This document shows, piece by piece, positions 53,736 through 61,055 of a stretch of 64,000 nucleotides of DNA. This DNA comes from Pseudoalteromonas sp. EB27. Its GTDB lineage: Bacteria > Pseudomonadota > Gammaproteobacteria > Enterobacterales > Alteromonadaceae. A model generated the notes under the pieces. The model ran no database searches and was not told where the DNA came from. It saw only the letters and a program-made list of their open reading frames with translations. The position numbers and the translations under genes were made by a program. The stretch spans positions 1 through 64,000 of the forward strand of contig NZ_MTQD01000020.1 of NCBI RefSeq assembly GCF_001974875.1, read 5' to 3'. Within the stretch, counting starts at the first letter, position 1; each line of letters begins with the position of its first letter.

Positions 53736-53835
53736 GGCCTCACATTACCCGAACTAGGTTAAAGTATTAATTAATTTATGGGTTTATTATCCATACAAGA
53801 ACATTAAACGAAAAAATTACAAAAGGAGTTTGGCG
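53736..53835. other. IS110 outer end and DUF998 leader
   Basis: The element's outer AT-rich end (to 53799) may hold the promoter for bridge RNA and recombinase. The remaining 36 bp contain AACATTAAACG, the right half of the interrupted target, and the AGGAG binding site of DUF998. Confidence 0.5.
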
Positions 53836-54441
53836 GTGTTTGAGAGTATTGCGATCTATTCAGGATTAATAGCAACAATCTGGATATTTATTGGTATTTA
53901 TGTAGCAAGTAGATTTTATGCTGGTTACAGTCATTCTAAACAATTTTGTAGTGAGTTAGGTGCTACTGGCAGTCCTACTGAAAAATTGTCTCCTTTAATT
54001 AATAATTATCCTCTTGGTTTTCTATTTTGCTTTTTCGGTTGGTATCTAGCACAACTTTTAGATGTTTCAGCCTTAGTAAATGCTGCGGGTTGGTTGGTTA
54101 TAGCTCATGGTGTTGGTACATGGGTTGCTGGTTACTTCCCAATGGACGCCGATCCATTTACTAAAAATCCAACTTTTAATTGTAAGGTGCATTCTTGGGC
54201 AGGTTTTATCATGTTACTTTCATTAGTTGTAGCACCAATATTAATTGCTATAAGTCCAACGACTGAAATTATCCCATTATATTTCCGTATTTTTTCATTG
54301 GTTTCTGTTGTTGCCGCTGTTTATTATCTTTTCGCAATGGCTAAAGCTGTAAAATCTCAAAGCAATCCTGGTATCCATCAGCGTATTTCATATGGTTTTC
54401 AATTACTTTGGCTAACTGCTTTTTCACTAGTATTGGCGTAA
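53836..54441 (+). CDS. DUF998 family membrane protein
   Basis: This 201-aa protein has six hydrophobic segments and the DUF998 layout: SGLIATIWIFIGIYVASRFYAGYSHSKQFCSELGA near the N-terminus, GYFPMDADPF in the middle and HSWAGFIMLLSL afterwards. The GTG start at 53836 follows AGGAG with a 7-base spacer. A TAACAAG motif follows the stop by 8 bp, as after DUF3144 and the cupin gene. Function unknown. Its placement between mobile remnants marks it as accessory. Confidence 0.8.
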   Translation: MFESIAIYSGLIATIWIFIGIYVASRFYAGYSHSKQFCSELGATGSPTEKLSPLINNYPLGFLFCFFGWYLAQLLDVSALVNAAGWLVIAHGVGTWVAGYFPMDADPFTKNPTFNCKVHSWAGFIMLLSLVVAPILIAISPTTEIIPLYFRIFSLVSVVAAVYYLFAMAKAVKSQSNPGIHQRISYGFQLLWLTAFSLVLA

Positions 54442-54456
54442 TTGTAAACTAACAAG

Positions 54457-54884
54457 GTTCTTCGAGAGATCGCTTTTGAAAATGCAATGGAAAAATTCCC
54501 AGATATCGAAATATTTGGGGTTACGTATTTAGATGCTTTAAACGCTGATAAATGGAAAAAACTACCTAAACAGCAAGGTCGTTTAAAAAGAAGTTCATGG
54601 TCTTGGGCTAAAGAATACCCATATTACCAAAGAAGACCAAACAGATTTGAAGTGACGTTAAAAAAGGTGGGATATTAGGTGCGATATGCTTTGGGCAGTT
54701 ATCAAAACATGGTAATAACGTACGGATGAACCTAATTGAATCAACATCTATTCGACCTAGTGTTTTAGGACGAAAAGCGTTGCCAATATTATCTCATGTA
54801 TCTGCGGTGTTTGCTCAAGCTGTCGAAGCGACAGAAATTTGGGTTGTAGATCCAGATGTCAACCATGAAGAACAAAAAAATTAG
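54457..54884 (+). pseudogene. Truncated and frameshifted gene fragment
   Basis: The frame VLREIAFENAMEKFPDIEIFG ... RRPNRFEVTLKK continues in the -1 frame as GGILGAICFGQLSKHGNNVR ... EIWVVDPDVN. The break is at 54660-54666, A AAA AAG, so either one A was lost from an A7 run or a -1 slip occurs there. The N-terminus is missing: coding sequence starts right at a TAACAAG motif without a start signal. The 3' end is cut by the transposase-remnant repeat at 54873. It may be acetyltransferase-like, but this is a weak impression. A decayed gene is the best reading. Confidence 0.65.
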
Positions 54885-55270
54885 GATGGCACCCATCCTA
54901 ATTACCTTGAACCGACTTTCCTTTAAATAAAAAGCGGAACATTACAGTGAACAAAGGTATGAATAAATTGACCTTACGGGGTCAAATGAAAGTGAATGCC
55001 TTACTTCACGCTGCGGCAACTGTATTGCCTTGTTCATAATATAGAAAAGCTGCAAAACACGATGCATTAAGAAGGTTAAGCCCTTTTACCCTAAATAAAA
55101 GCCACTCAAACACCCGTAATCCCGTCCAAAACGCCAATTAAAACAACACCAAATTCCCACTTTATATTCTGCATAAAATACAGTAATCGATTGAATCAAA
55201 ATAGGAACTCAGCTATGGTTTATTTATCAATAAAAAGAAATAAAAAACGAGTTAATCTACAGGCTCGTTA
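54873..55270 (+). repeat. ~397-bp direct repeat, copy 1 (transposase remnant plus gene start)
   Basis: Nearly identical to 56502-56896. It begins with a hairpin ATTAGGATGG-CAC-CCATCCTAAT that on the minus strand is followed by T7, a leftward terminator. It then holds a decayed transposase 3' end: KLTLRGQMKVNALL, then in another frame YCLVHNIEKLQNTMH (54948-55070), which resembles IS1182-type C-termini. It ends within the first 19 codons of the gene at 55215, so it includes that gene's promoter region and start. Confidence 0.85.
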
Positions 55271-56225
55271 TGACCAAAATCGAGGTTTAGTGTTAATGGT
55301 AAAGGTTTTAAAGAACGGCGGGATTTCGCTACACACTAACTTAAGTAATATTAAAATTACAGATATTAAACATAAAATAAGACACCCAGTAGAATCTCTT
55401 GAGATTAAATTAAAAAAGATAGTAACAGCTTTAAATGCTTTGGATGAAGCATTTGAAAGTAATGAAAATGATACAATATTTGACCACGATGGATCTGTTG
55501 AAAAAAGAATATTTGATTATGTACAGTCTTTAGATGAACTCTACGACATATCTTTCCTTGTAATGAAAGCCGTAAATGAAACTATTAGCAATGATAATAA
55601 CAATGCAATCTTATGGTGCAAAGAAAACTGCAAAGATAAATATTCTAACTTTAAAGGTGCGGTTGATAGATATCATAAAACCATTCGAATAATATCAAAT
55701 AAAATCAAGCATGATTCATTAAAAGTTGATTTTGTAACTTTGGTCGGTAATAAAGACAATCCAATATCAGGGTTCTACTTTTCAAATATTATAGGTAAAA
55801 ACAATTTAAACGGTTCTGACTCAGATATTCATGAAGTATATGAGGGGTCCAGTACTGCATTTTCGTATAATCACTTTATTAAGTCTACTGTAGGGTTTGT
55901 CTTTTATATGCTTGATAAACTGAACTCTACTTTATTTAAAGAAATGAAATTGAAAAATGATGACCTGTTAACTTTATCTGAAAGTCTTTCGTTAATTTCT
56001 GTAGCTGAGAAATATAAACCTCATTTTTTTCCTGATGAATACAGTAGATATGTATTATCTATTGTAGAAAGTAAAAAATCTTTTAATATCGATTTTCCAT
56101 ACAAACAAGGTGAAAATAAAAGCTTTGTATTAACGAATGTTCAATCTTCATTTCGTATTAATAACATTGGCGGGACTAGCAGTGGCCATAATCAAATACC
56201 ATATCACAAGTTAATTTGGCCATAA
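55215..56225 (+). CDS. Unknown accessory protein (336 aa)
   Basis: This soluble protein starts MVYLSIKRNKKRVNLQARYD and is rich in Lys, Asn, Asp and Ile, unlike its backbone neighbours. Helical stretches (about 55-80, 110-165, 245-290) include NALDEAFESNEND and HKTIRIISNKIKHDSLKVDF. No signal peptide, membrane segment or catalytic motif is recognised. The ATG at 55215 is chosen because GGAACTC stands upstream and the same start recurs in the second repeat copy. It is bracketed by the ~397-bp repeats and abuts a group II intron fragment, so it was acquired laterally. A defence or host-interaction role is only a guess. Confidence 0.65.
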   Translation: MVYLSIKRNKKRVNLQARYDQNRGLVLMVKVLKNGGISLHTNLSNIKITDIKHKIRHPVESLEIKLKKIVTALNALDEAFESNENDTIFDHDGSVEKRIFDYVQSLDELYDISFLVMKAVNETISNDNNNAILWCKENCKDKYSNFKGAVDRYHKTIRIISNKIKHDSLKVDFVTLVGNKDNPISGFYFSNIIGKNNLNGSDSDIHEVYEGSSTAFSYNHFIKSTVGFVFYMLDKLNSTLFKEMKLKNDDLLTLSESLSLISVAEKYKPHFFPDEYSRYVLSIVESKKSFNIDFPYKQGENKSFVLTNVQSSFRINNIGGTSSGHNQIPYHKLIWP

Positions 56226-56293
56226 TCAGGGAGCCGGAGGTCTCTAACCTCCAGCCCCCACGCCACCCATCATGCGGGTCTGCAATGGGCAGT
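56226..56293 (-). other. Group II intron 3' RNA domain remnant
   Basis: On the minus strand, after the maturase stop, GAACTGCCCATTGCAGACCC and GCATGATGGGTGGCGTGGGG lead into a GGAGGTTAGAGACCTCC hairpin. This resembles the 3' structured end of bacterial group II introns as I recall it. It ends directly at the stop codon of the 336-aa gene. Confidence 0.5.
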
Positions 56294-56500
56294 TCATCTC
56301 CTGTAATGAATACCGATCCAAATATCTCTCAATGACACTAAACCTTGTGATGCTAAATAGTCATTGCCTAGCGCAATGTTAATTCCTTTTGTTTTTGAGC
56401 TTCGACAAGGCCCTTTACTGGTGATACCACAGGCTATAACGAGTCGTACACTGCCCCCCAGTTTTATTAAACTGCGTACTTTGGTGCGTGGTCTACGCCA
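56294..56500 (-). pseudogene. Group II intron reverse transcriptase/maturase, C-terminal fragment
   Basis: The minus-strand frame reads WRRPRTKVRSLIKLGGSVRL, then ACGITSKGPCRSSKTKGINI and LGNDYLASQGLVSLRDIWIG, ending at a TGA. This is the typical C-terminus of group II intron-encoded proteins (maturase region). Only 68 codons remain; the frame is cut at 56500, where the second ~397-bp repeat begins. The intron is therefore dead and was truncated by the event that brought in the repeat. Confidence 0.78.
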
Positions 56501-56501
56501 T

Positions 56502-56896
56502 CAAAAAAATTAGGATGGCACCCATCCTAATTACCTTGAACCGACTTTCCTTTAAATAAAAAGCGGAACATTACAGTGAACAAAGGTATGAATAAATTGA
56601 CCTTACGGGGTCAAATGAAAGTGAATGCCTTACTTCACGCTGCGGCAACTGTATTGCCTTGTTCATAATATAGAAAAGCTGTAAAACACGATGCATTAAG
56701 AAGGATAAGCCATTTTACCCTAAATAAAAGCCACTCAAACACCCGTCCCCCCTTCCAAAACGCTAATTAAAACAATATCAAACACTTCAATATTCTACGT
56801 AAAAATACAGTAATCAATTGAACCAAAATAGGAACTCAGCTATGGTTTATTTATCAATAAAAAAATTTAAAAACGAGTTAATCTACAGGCTCGTTA
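56502..56896 (+). repeat. ~397-bp direct repeat, copy 2
   Basis: It repeats 54873-55270 with scattered differences. It contains the same leftward hairpin terminator, the transposase remnant (56577-56699, with an extra stop) and the first 19 codons of the 336-aa gene (from ATG 56842). A small indel shifts that frame. It ends 16 bp before the start of the 171-aa gene and may act as its promoter. Confidence 0.85.
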
Positions 56897-56912
56897 AGTT
56901 ACCAAGGAAGAT

Positions 56913-57428
56913 ATGCGTAAATTTCTGGCATTGGATATAAAATCTCAAATAGACTTGCGAGAAAAGTATCCAGATCTAGATAAGTTGTATGCTGTAGAAG
57001 ATACAGATGCATATACTTACATGGCGGTTTCGGTTTTCGATCGTTGGTTGGGAGTAGAAGACTCAATTAAATACTTATCTGATGTTGCTGATGAGGAGCA
57101 ACAAAGTAGAGATGCAAAATTCGTTAAATTTGCGAAAAAATTAATCGACAACACTGAGGTTCTAAACTTTACATTTAAAGGTCGTTGGAGTTCAGCTAAA
57201 CCACAGTTTCGCAAATTCACCTCGGACGCTGCTAAAGAAGCTTACCTAATGTGCGCTCCACATAATGTAGATAGTAGTCATTTTTATAAAGTGATGCTGC
57301 CTGAGTTGGAGGCTGTATATTTTGAAAGCTGGGACGACACTAATGTTTTCTATTTACGTAATCCTAAACACGCAGAAAAAATTGAAAAATGGGCTAATGA
57401 ATGTGGCTTATACCGTCTAAATAGGTAA
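56913..57428 (+). CDS. Hypothetical protein (171 aa), cassette-like
   Basis: The protein MRKFLALDIKSQIDLREKYP... is soluble, acidic and aromatic-rich with no signal peptide. It contains AYTYMAVSVFDRWLGVEDSI, KFAKKLIDNTEVLNFTFKGRW and PKHAEKIEKWANECGLYRLNR. AAGGAAG precedes the ATG by three bases. The family is not recognised. It is followed within a few bases by a complete attC-like site (57430-57527), so it reads as an integron gene cassette. Upstream it joins repeat copy 2, which may have replaced its original 5' attC. Confidence 0.65.
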   Translation: MRKFLALDIKSQIDLREKYPDLDKLYAVEDTDAYTYMAVSVFDRWLGVEDSIKYLSDVADEEQQSRDAKFVKFAKKLIDNTEVLNFTFKGRWSSAKPQFRKFTSDAAKEAYLMCAPHNVDSSHFYKVMLPELEAVYFESWDDTNVFYLRNPKHAEKIEKWANECGLYRLNR

Positions 57429-57429
57429 C

Positions 57430-57527
57430 TTAATAAGCGCATCAAAAATGACGTCAAACGCTTGGCTGACGCTCATTCTTCGCTAATTTTAGCCAAGTAT
57501 TATCCGCATTTTATACGGGCGCTAGCA
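57430..57527 (+). repeat. attC-like integron recombination site
   Basis: This ~98-bp imperfect palindrome has the layout of a VCR-type attC site. GCGC (57437-57440) pairs with GCGC (57519-57522), AAAATG (57445-57450) with CATTTT (57507-57512), and CTTGGCT (57461-57467) with AGCCAAG (57491-57497). The left edge is TAATAAGCGC and the right edge GGGCGCTAGC, resembling Vibrio-type TAACAAGCGC ... GGGCGTTAGC. It sits between two single-gene units in the same orientation. Confidence 0.7.
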
Positions 57528-57550
57528 GTACTAGCTATAGAGAATTTTTC

Positions 57551-57916
57551 ATGAAACATAATGCAATCAATTTTAAAGAAAAGTTTACTAAGTTTACAGA
57601 TCATTGGTCTCCTCGTATAATTGCAGAAATGAATGACTATCAGTTTAAATTGGTCAAAGTAGAAGGTGAATTTGTATGGCATGATCACCCGGATACTGAC
57701 GAAGTTTTCATTGTAATTGAAGGGTGCCTTAACATTGAATTTCGCGATGGAGTCGTTACATTAGAATCAGGTGAAATGTTTGTAATCCCTAAAGGCATTG
57801 AACATAAACCTATAGCAACTTCAGAATGTAAAATCATGATAGTTGAACCTAAAGGTGTTGTTAATACTGGTGATTCAGGTAGCGAACTTACAGCAGAAGA
57901 TGATGTTTGGGTGTAA
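57551..57916 (+). CDS. Cupin-domain protein (gene cassette)
   Basis: This 121-aa single-domain cupin has the first metal motif in WHDHPDTDEVFIVIEG (His, His, Glu) and the second in EMFVIPKGIEHKPIA. A beta-barrel pattern lies in between. It has no signal peptide. Similar small cupins occur in integron cassettes; enzymatic function cannot be predicted. The ATG is 24 bp after the attC-like site, and the stop is followed by TAACAAGAACATTAGACGG, so it has cassette dimensions. Confidence 0.85.
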   Translation: MKHNAINFKEKFTKFTDHWSPRIIAEMNDYQFKLVKVEGEFVWHDHPDTDEVFIVIEGCLNIEFRDGVVTLESGEMFVIPKGIEHKPIATSECKIMIVEPKGVVNTGDSGSELTAEDDVWV

Positions 57917-57924
57917 TGCACAGC

Positions 57925-57943
57925 TAACAAGAACATTAGACGG
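57925..57943 (+). repeat. TAACAAG cassette-end motif (uninterrupted version of the IS110 target)
   Basis: TAACAAGAACATTAGACGG follows the cupin stop. It matches the reconstructed IS110 target TAACAAGAACATTAAACG with a single difference over 18 bp. TAACAAG also follows DUF3144 (52587) and DUF998 (54450). It resembles the 5' edge of VCR-type attC sites; the rest of an attC is not seen here. Confidence 0.6.
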
Positions 57944-57961
57944 AATTTACTCTTCCCCCAT

Positions 57962-58417
57962 TTAATAGGTATCACGATTGTTTTTACCATACACATTCTC
58001 AGGACTTATTTGCATTAGTAGTGCGGGGTTGTCTATTGATTTAAACCCGTATTGTGCATAAAGACCATGCGCATCAGAAGTCGCTAATAAAAAGCGCCTG
58101 AGCCCTTGCAGCTCAGGGTGCTCTACTATTGTTCTAATAAGTAACTTACTCAGCCCATTACCTTGCAAGTGCGGGGCAATAAATACATCGGCTAAATAGG
58201 CAAAGGTTGCTTTATCGGTCACTACTCGGGCAAAGCCAACTTGTTCGTTATGAGCGCTGTAAACACCAAAGCACATTGAGTTATCAATAGCTGATTGCAT
58301 CACGCTTTTAGGAATGCCTTTGGCCCAATAGCTATTAGCAATAAAGTTATAAATAACATTAAAGTTAAGTTTGCTTTTGTCTGTGCTGATTGAGTAATCA
58401 CTAGTGTTTGCAGTCAT
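57962..58417 (-). CDS. GNAT-family N-acetyltransferase
   Basis: The 151-aa protein has the GNAT acetyl-CoA loop in VFIAPHLQGNGLSKLLI and the strand FARVVTDKATFAYLADVFI before it. The C-terminal HGLYAQYGFKSI motif is typical of the family. The substrate is unknown. It lies on the backbone side of the accessory island, on the opposite strand to the cupin cassette. Confidence 0.9.
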   Translation of the reverse strand: MTANTSDYSISTDKSKLNFNVIYNFIANSYWAKGIPKSVMQSAIDNSMCFGVYSAHNEQVGFARVVTDKATFAYLADVFIAPHLQGNGLSKLLIRTIVEHPELQGLRRFLLATSDAHGLYAQYGFKSIDNPALLMQISPENVYGKNNRDTY

Positions 58418-58481
58418 AAGTTAATAGTCTTTTATTAATATTTTATAAGCGTTTCTATATAGTCTTTAACGTCCCTATAGC

Positions 58482-59075
58482 CTATAAATAATCTTTAACG
58501 TTTTTAAGCTGTTTGTCGTGTACTTTTGAAAGCATTAACAACGAGCAAATAGCCCCAAATAACGCCAGTCCCATATCTGATTGGGTATCCCACACGTAAC
58601 CTTGCGTGCCTAAAAACGCTTCTGCGTTTTCGCCGCTTAATACTGCAACCCACCATTCTATTAATTCGTAAAACGCGCTAAATGCTAAACATACCGAAAT
58701 AACAAAGGTGATTAACCAGCCTCGACCATTTACTACTTTTTTGCGCAGTAAAATTTCGCGTGCTAGTAGTGCAGGTACAAACCCTTGAAAAAAGTGCCCT
58801 ACTTTGTCGTAGTTATTACGCTCGCTACCAAATAGATTATCGAAAAAAGGAACTTCGGCGTAGGTGTAATGCCCGCCAATCATCAGCACTATGCAATGCG
58901 CTAAAATAAATGTATATAAAATAGGGGTAAGTTTAAAGTGGCTATAGGTACTTGCTAGCAGCACTAAACCAATAATTGCGGGGATAACTTCAAGCAGCCA
59001 TGTAAATTGATCTTTTGGGTTAATACCAGACCAAATTAATACAATAAAAAACAGGCTCAGCCATAAATACTTCAT
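58482..59075 (-). CDS. DUF2238 (YjdF-like) membrane protein
   Basis: The 197-aa protein has about five to six hydrophobic segments and the DUF2238 blocks HYTYAEVPFFDNLFGSERNN, YDKVGHFFQGFVPALLAREI and YELIEWWVAVLSGENAEAFL, followed by GYVWDTQSDM. These conserved His, Asp and Glu residues are family hallmarks. It is an inner-membrane protein of unknown function. Co-directional with the SDR gene upstream. Confidence 0.9.
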   Translation of the reverse strand: MKYLWLSLFFIVLIWSGINPKDQFTWLLEVIPAIIGLVLLASTYSHFKLTPILYTFILAHCIVLMIGGHYTYAEVPFFDNLFGSERNNYDKVGHFFQGFVPALLAREILLRKKVVNGRGWLITFVISVCLAFSAFYELIEWWVAVLSGENAEAFLGTQGYVWDTQSDMGLALFGAICSLLMLSKVHDKQLKNVKDYL

Positions 59076-59136
59076 TTAGAATCCTTTTCTAAATTGATCA
59101 AATTTACGGCATTTTACGCCTTTGAAATAAACGACG

Positions 59137-59928
59137 CTACCTATAGTTTGTTTTTGCGGTAATGCGATTAAACAAAGTAGGAAAAAAGCGCTTAATTGTA
59201 GGCGCCCAACCACTTAAACCTTTGCCAATAATCACTTCGTCTTTTTTATTACTAATGGCACGAATCATTTTTGAAGCTGCTACGCTTACATCCATGCCAT
59301 TTTCTATCGACTCTTCTGGTTTATTTTGCGCTATGCCTTGCTCGTTTAATGAGTTATGCGCAATTGCTGTTTTAATAGAACCTGGGCAAATTGTTAAACA
59401 ATGAATGTTATGTTGTGCTACTTCTGCACGTAGGCAATCCATAAAACCAACAACCGCATATTTAGAACCCGAATAACCCGTTCTAAATTTTGAACCTACT
59501 TTACCCGCCACACTACTAATAGACACAATTGAGCCACTGCGCCTTGCCACCATAGTAGGTAGTACGGCTTTAGTAAGTGCAATTAAGCCAAAGTAATTAA
59601 CCTCCATTAATTGGCGATACACGTTAAAGTCGTTTTCTAAAAATAAACTGCGCTGCGATACCCCGCCGTTATTAATTAAAATATCTATTGTAGGAAGCTC
59701 GTTCATTTTTGCTGTTATTGTGCTCAGTACGTGTTCTGGCTGGGCTAAGTCCAGCGGCACAACTAAGTGCCCTTCACCTTTAAGCGTTGCTTTTAAATCG
59801 TTTAGTTTATCTACATTGCGCGCCGATAAAATAACGCGCGCTCCAAGCTCGGCAAATTGTATAGCAAGCTCTTTACCAATACCTGACGATGCGCCGGTGA
59901 TCCACACGGTTTTATTATTATATTGCAT
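59137..59928 (-). CDS. Short-chain dehydrogenase/reductase
   Basis: The 263-aa oxidoreductase has the NAD(P) loop TGASSGIGKELA (about 11-22), NNGG near residue 87, the catalytic Ser in VSISSVAGK and YSGSKYAVVG for Tyr/Lys (about 153-157). The C-terminal segment is slightly longer than minimal SDRs, similar to DHRS7-like enzymes. The substrate, probably a ketone or steroid-like alcohol, is unknown. Confidence 0.92.
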   Translation of the reverse strand: MQYNNKTVWITGASSGIGKELAIQFAELGARVILSARNVDKLNDLKATLKGEGHLVVPLDLAQPEHVLSTITAKMNELPTIDILINNGGVSQRSLFLENDFNVYRQLMEVNYFGLIALTKAVLPTMVARRSGSIVSISSVAGKVGSKFRTGYSGSKYAVVGFMDCLRAEVAQHNIHCLTICPGSIKTAIAHNSLNEQGIAQNKPEESIENGMDVSVAASKMIRAISNKKDEVIIGKGLSGWAPTIKRFFPTLFNRITAKTNYR

Positions 59929-59988
59929 GCGTTATCTGCCCTTTTATTGTTATTTATTAGGTTTTATAAAGGTACTTAGTAAAGTATT

Positions 59989-60492
59989 TTACGCCTTTGT
60001 AGGGCCAGCTATTGCGTTTACTTCATCTTCTAATATTTTATAAAAGCCCATTAAAAATAGTAGTTCAACGGTTACGTACAAAGGGCCAATAACTAAACCA
60101 ATTAGGTCATCTACAAACGCCGGTTTTTTACCTTCGTAATAGTGCCCAATAAACTGCAGTACCCAGCCAAATACAAACACACCTACGCCAATACTCAACC
60201 AAGGCCAAAACGCCATTGCCGCAATGGGCTGAGCAGCAACAAGGAGTAAAGTGAATATCACAGCCATAATAAAGCCAAGCGAAAAGCTCAGCATAAAATA
60301 ATAAACAACCGACGCTAATACAAAAAGTTGTGCGCCATCAATTACTACACTACCAAGGGGTATTTGAATGCGCGCTAGTAAACACAAGGCTGCAAATACA
60401 ATGAGCGGAATACCAAAAAAATGCGTTATTACATTACGTTTAGAACGATGATATAAACCATATTTACCAAGTTGCTGTTGCAGTGTTTTCAT
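59989..60492 (-). CDS. Mpo1-like / DUF962 membrane protein
   Basis: The 167-aa protein starts MKTLQQQLGKYGLYHRSKRN (ATG 60492; an in-frame start at 60543 adds 17 unconserved residues). It contains HFFGIPLIVFAALCLLA, FVFGWVLQFIGHYYEGKKPA and IGPLYVTVELLFLMG. These are the DUF962 blocks, with the conserved His of the YGL010W/Mpo1 family. It is a second DUF962 member beside the short one at 41073. Membrane-embedded with about four segments. Confidence 0.88.
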   Translation of the reverse strand: MKTLQQQLGKYGLYHRSKRNVITHFFGIPLIVFAALCLLARIQIPLGSVVIDGAQLFVLASVVYYFMLSFSLGFIMAVIFTLLLVAAQPIAAMAFWPWLSIGVGVFVFGWVLQFIGHYYEGKKPAFVDDLIGLVIGPLYVTVELLFLMGFYKILEDEVNAIAGPTKA

Positions 60493-60576
60493 TGTTTTGC
60501 CTCTATTTTTATCTATAAAACTTACTTTAGCAAAAGTAGACACAACAACAATGTCAGGTATCCGACATTTTGTAAA

Positions 60577-60984
60577 TTAAACAAATGCAGAAATTATTTT
60601 ACCCGGCTCATGCTCACCTTTCATATCCGTTCGCTCGCGCCCTTTTTGATACTCTTGCTCAAGCATTTTTTGAAGTTCCTCTATTTTATCAGCAATTGCG
60701 TCAGGGTCTGCGCCCTCTCCTTGTAGCTCTTTAGTGAGTTCTTCTATTGTCGCTTCTAGCTCGTCTATTTTGTTTTTGTTTACACCTAAGCGCTGATAAA
60801 CCAGCGCTTCTTGAGCACTTTCTAAAAACGTTGGTTCTTTAGGAGCTGAGGTAATGCCTTTAACATCATTTGTTTTTTCGTTAGGGAGGGTATTAGTTGC
60901 CGCAACTTCGCTTAGTCCTGCCGCTTTATTTAATGCAGGAGAGTTATAGTTACTATATTGATTTTTAAAGGTTATTGTAGTCAT
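60577..60984 (-). CDS. Hypothetical coiled-coil protein
   Basis: The 135-aa protein has a low-complexity Asn/Thr/Ala-rich N-terminal half. A coiled-coil of heptads (about 75-115) follows, NKNKIDELEATIEELTKELQ and IEELQKMLEQEYQKG, and then a charged tail. It has no signal peptide. The family is not recognised with confidence. The charged helix suggests a structural or binding role. It lies between a DUF962 gene and a Crp/Fnr regulator, all on the minus strand. Confidence 0.72.
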   Translation of the reverse strand: MTTITFKNQYSNYNSPALNKAAGLSEVAATNTLPNEKTNDVKGITSAPKEPTFLESAQEALVYQRLGVNKNKIDELEATIEELTKELQGEGADPDAIADKIEELQKMLEQEYQKGRERTDMKGEHEPGKIISAFV

Positions 60985-61055
60985 TAGCTCAAATCCATTG
61001 TTGCGTTACATTATCTGTAGCAATTTTGGTTCCAACTAAATAAAAAAGTCTCTAT

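Larger units (their letters stand above)
52594..53799 (-). mobile_element. IS110-family insertion sequence with a decodable target site
   Basis: This 1.2-kb element contains a DEDD recombinase (52618-53571) and about 230 bp of non-coding DNA on its 5' side. Flanking TATAACAAG on the left (ending 52593) and ACAAG on the right (53795-53799) share a 5-bp repeat that includes a CT core on the recombinase strand. Joining the flanks recreates TAACAAGAACATTAAACG. Nearly the same sequence occurs intact at 57925 (TAACAAGAACATTAGACGG). The ends are therefore well placed, within the ambiguity of the 5-bp shared sequence. Confidence 0.82.

Noticed and set aside
54660..54666. Programmed -1 frameshift as the favoured explanation
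   Set aside because: The heptamer is right, but the gene is truncated at both ends, so ordinary decay is more probable. Reported only with low interest.
55170..55190. LexA box before the 336-aa gene
   Set aside because: CTGCATAAAATACAG has the wrong spacing (9 instead of 10 between CTG and CAG), and the second copy has lost one arm.
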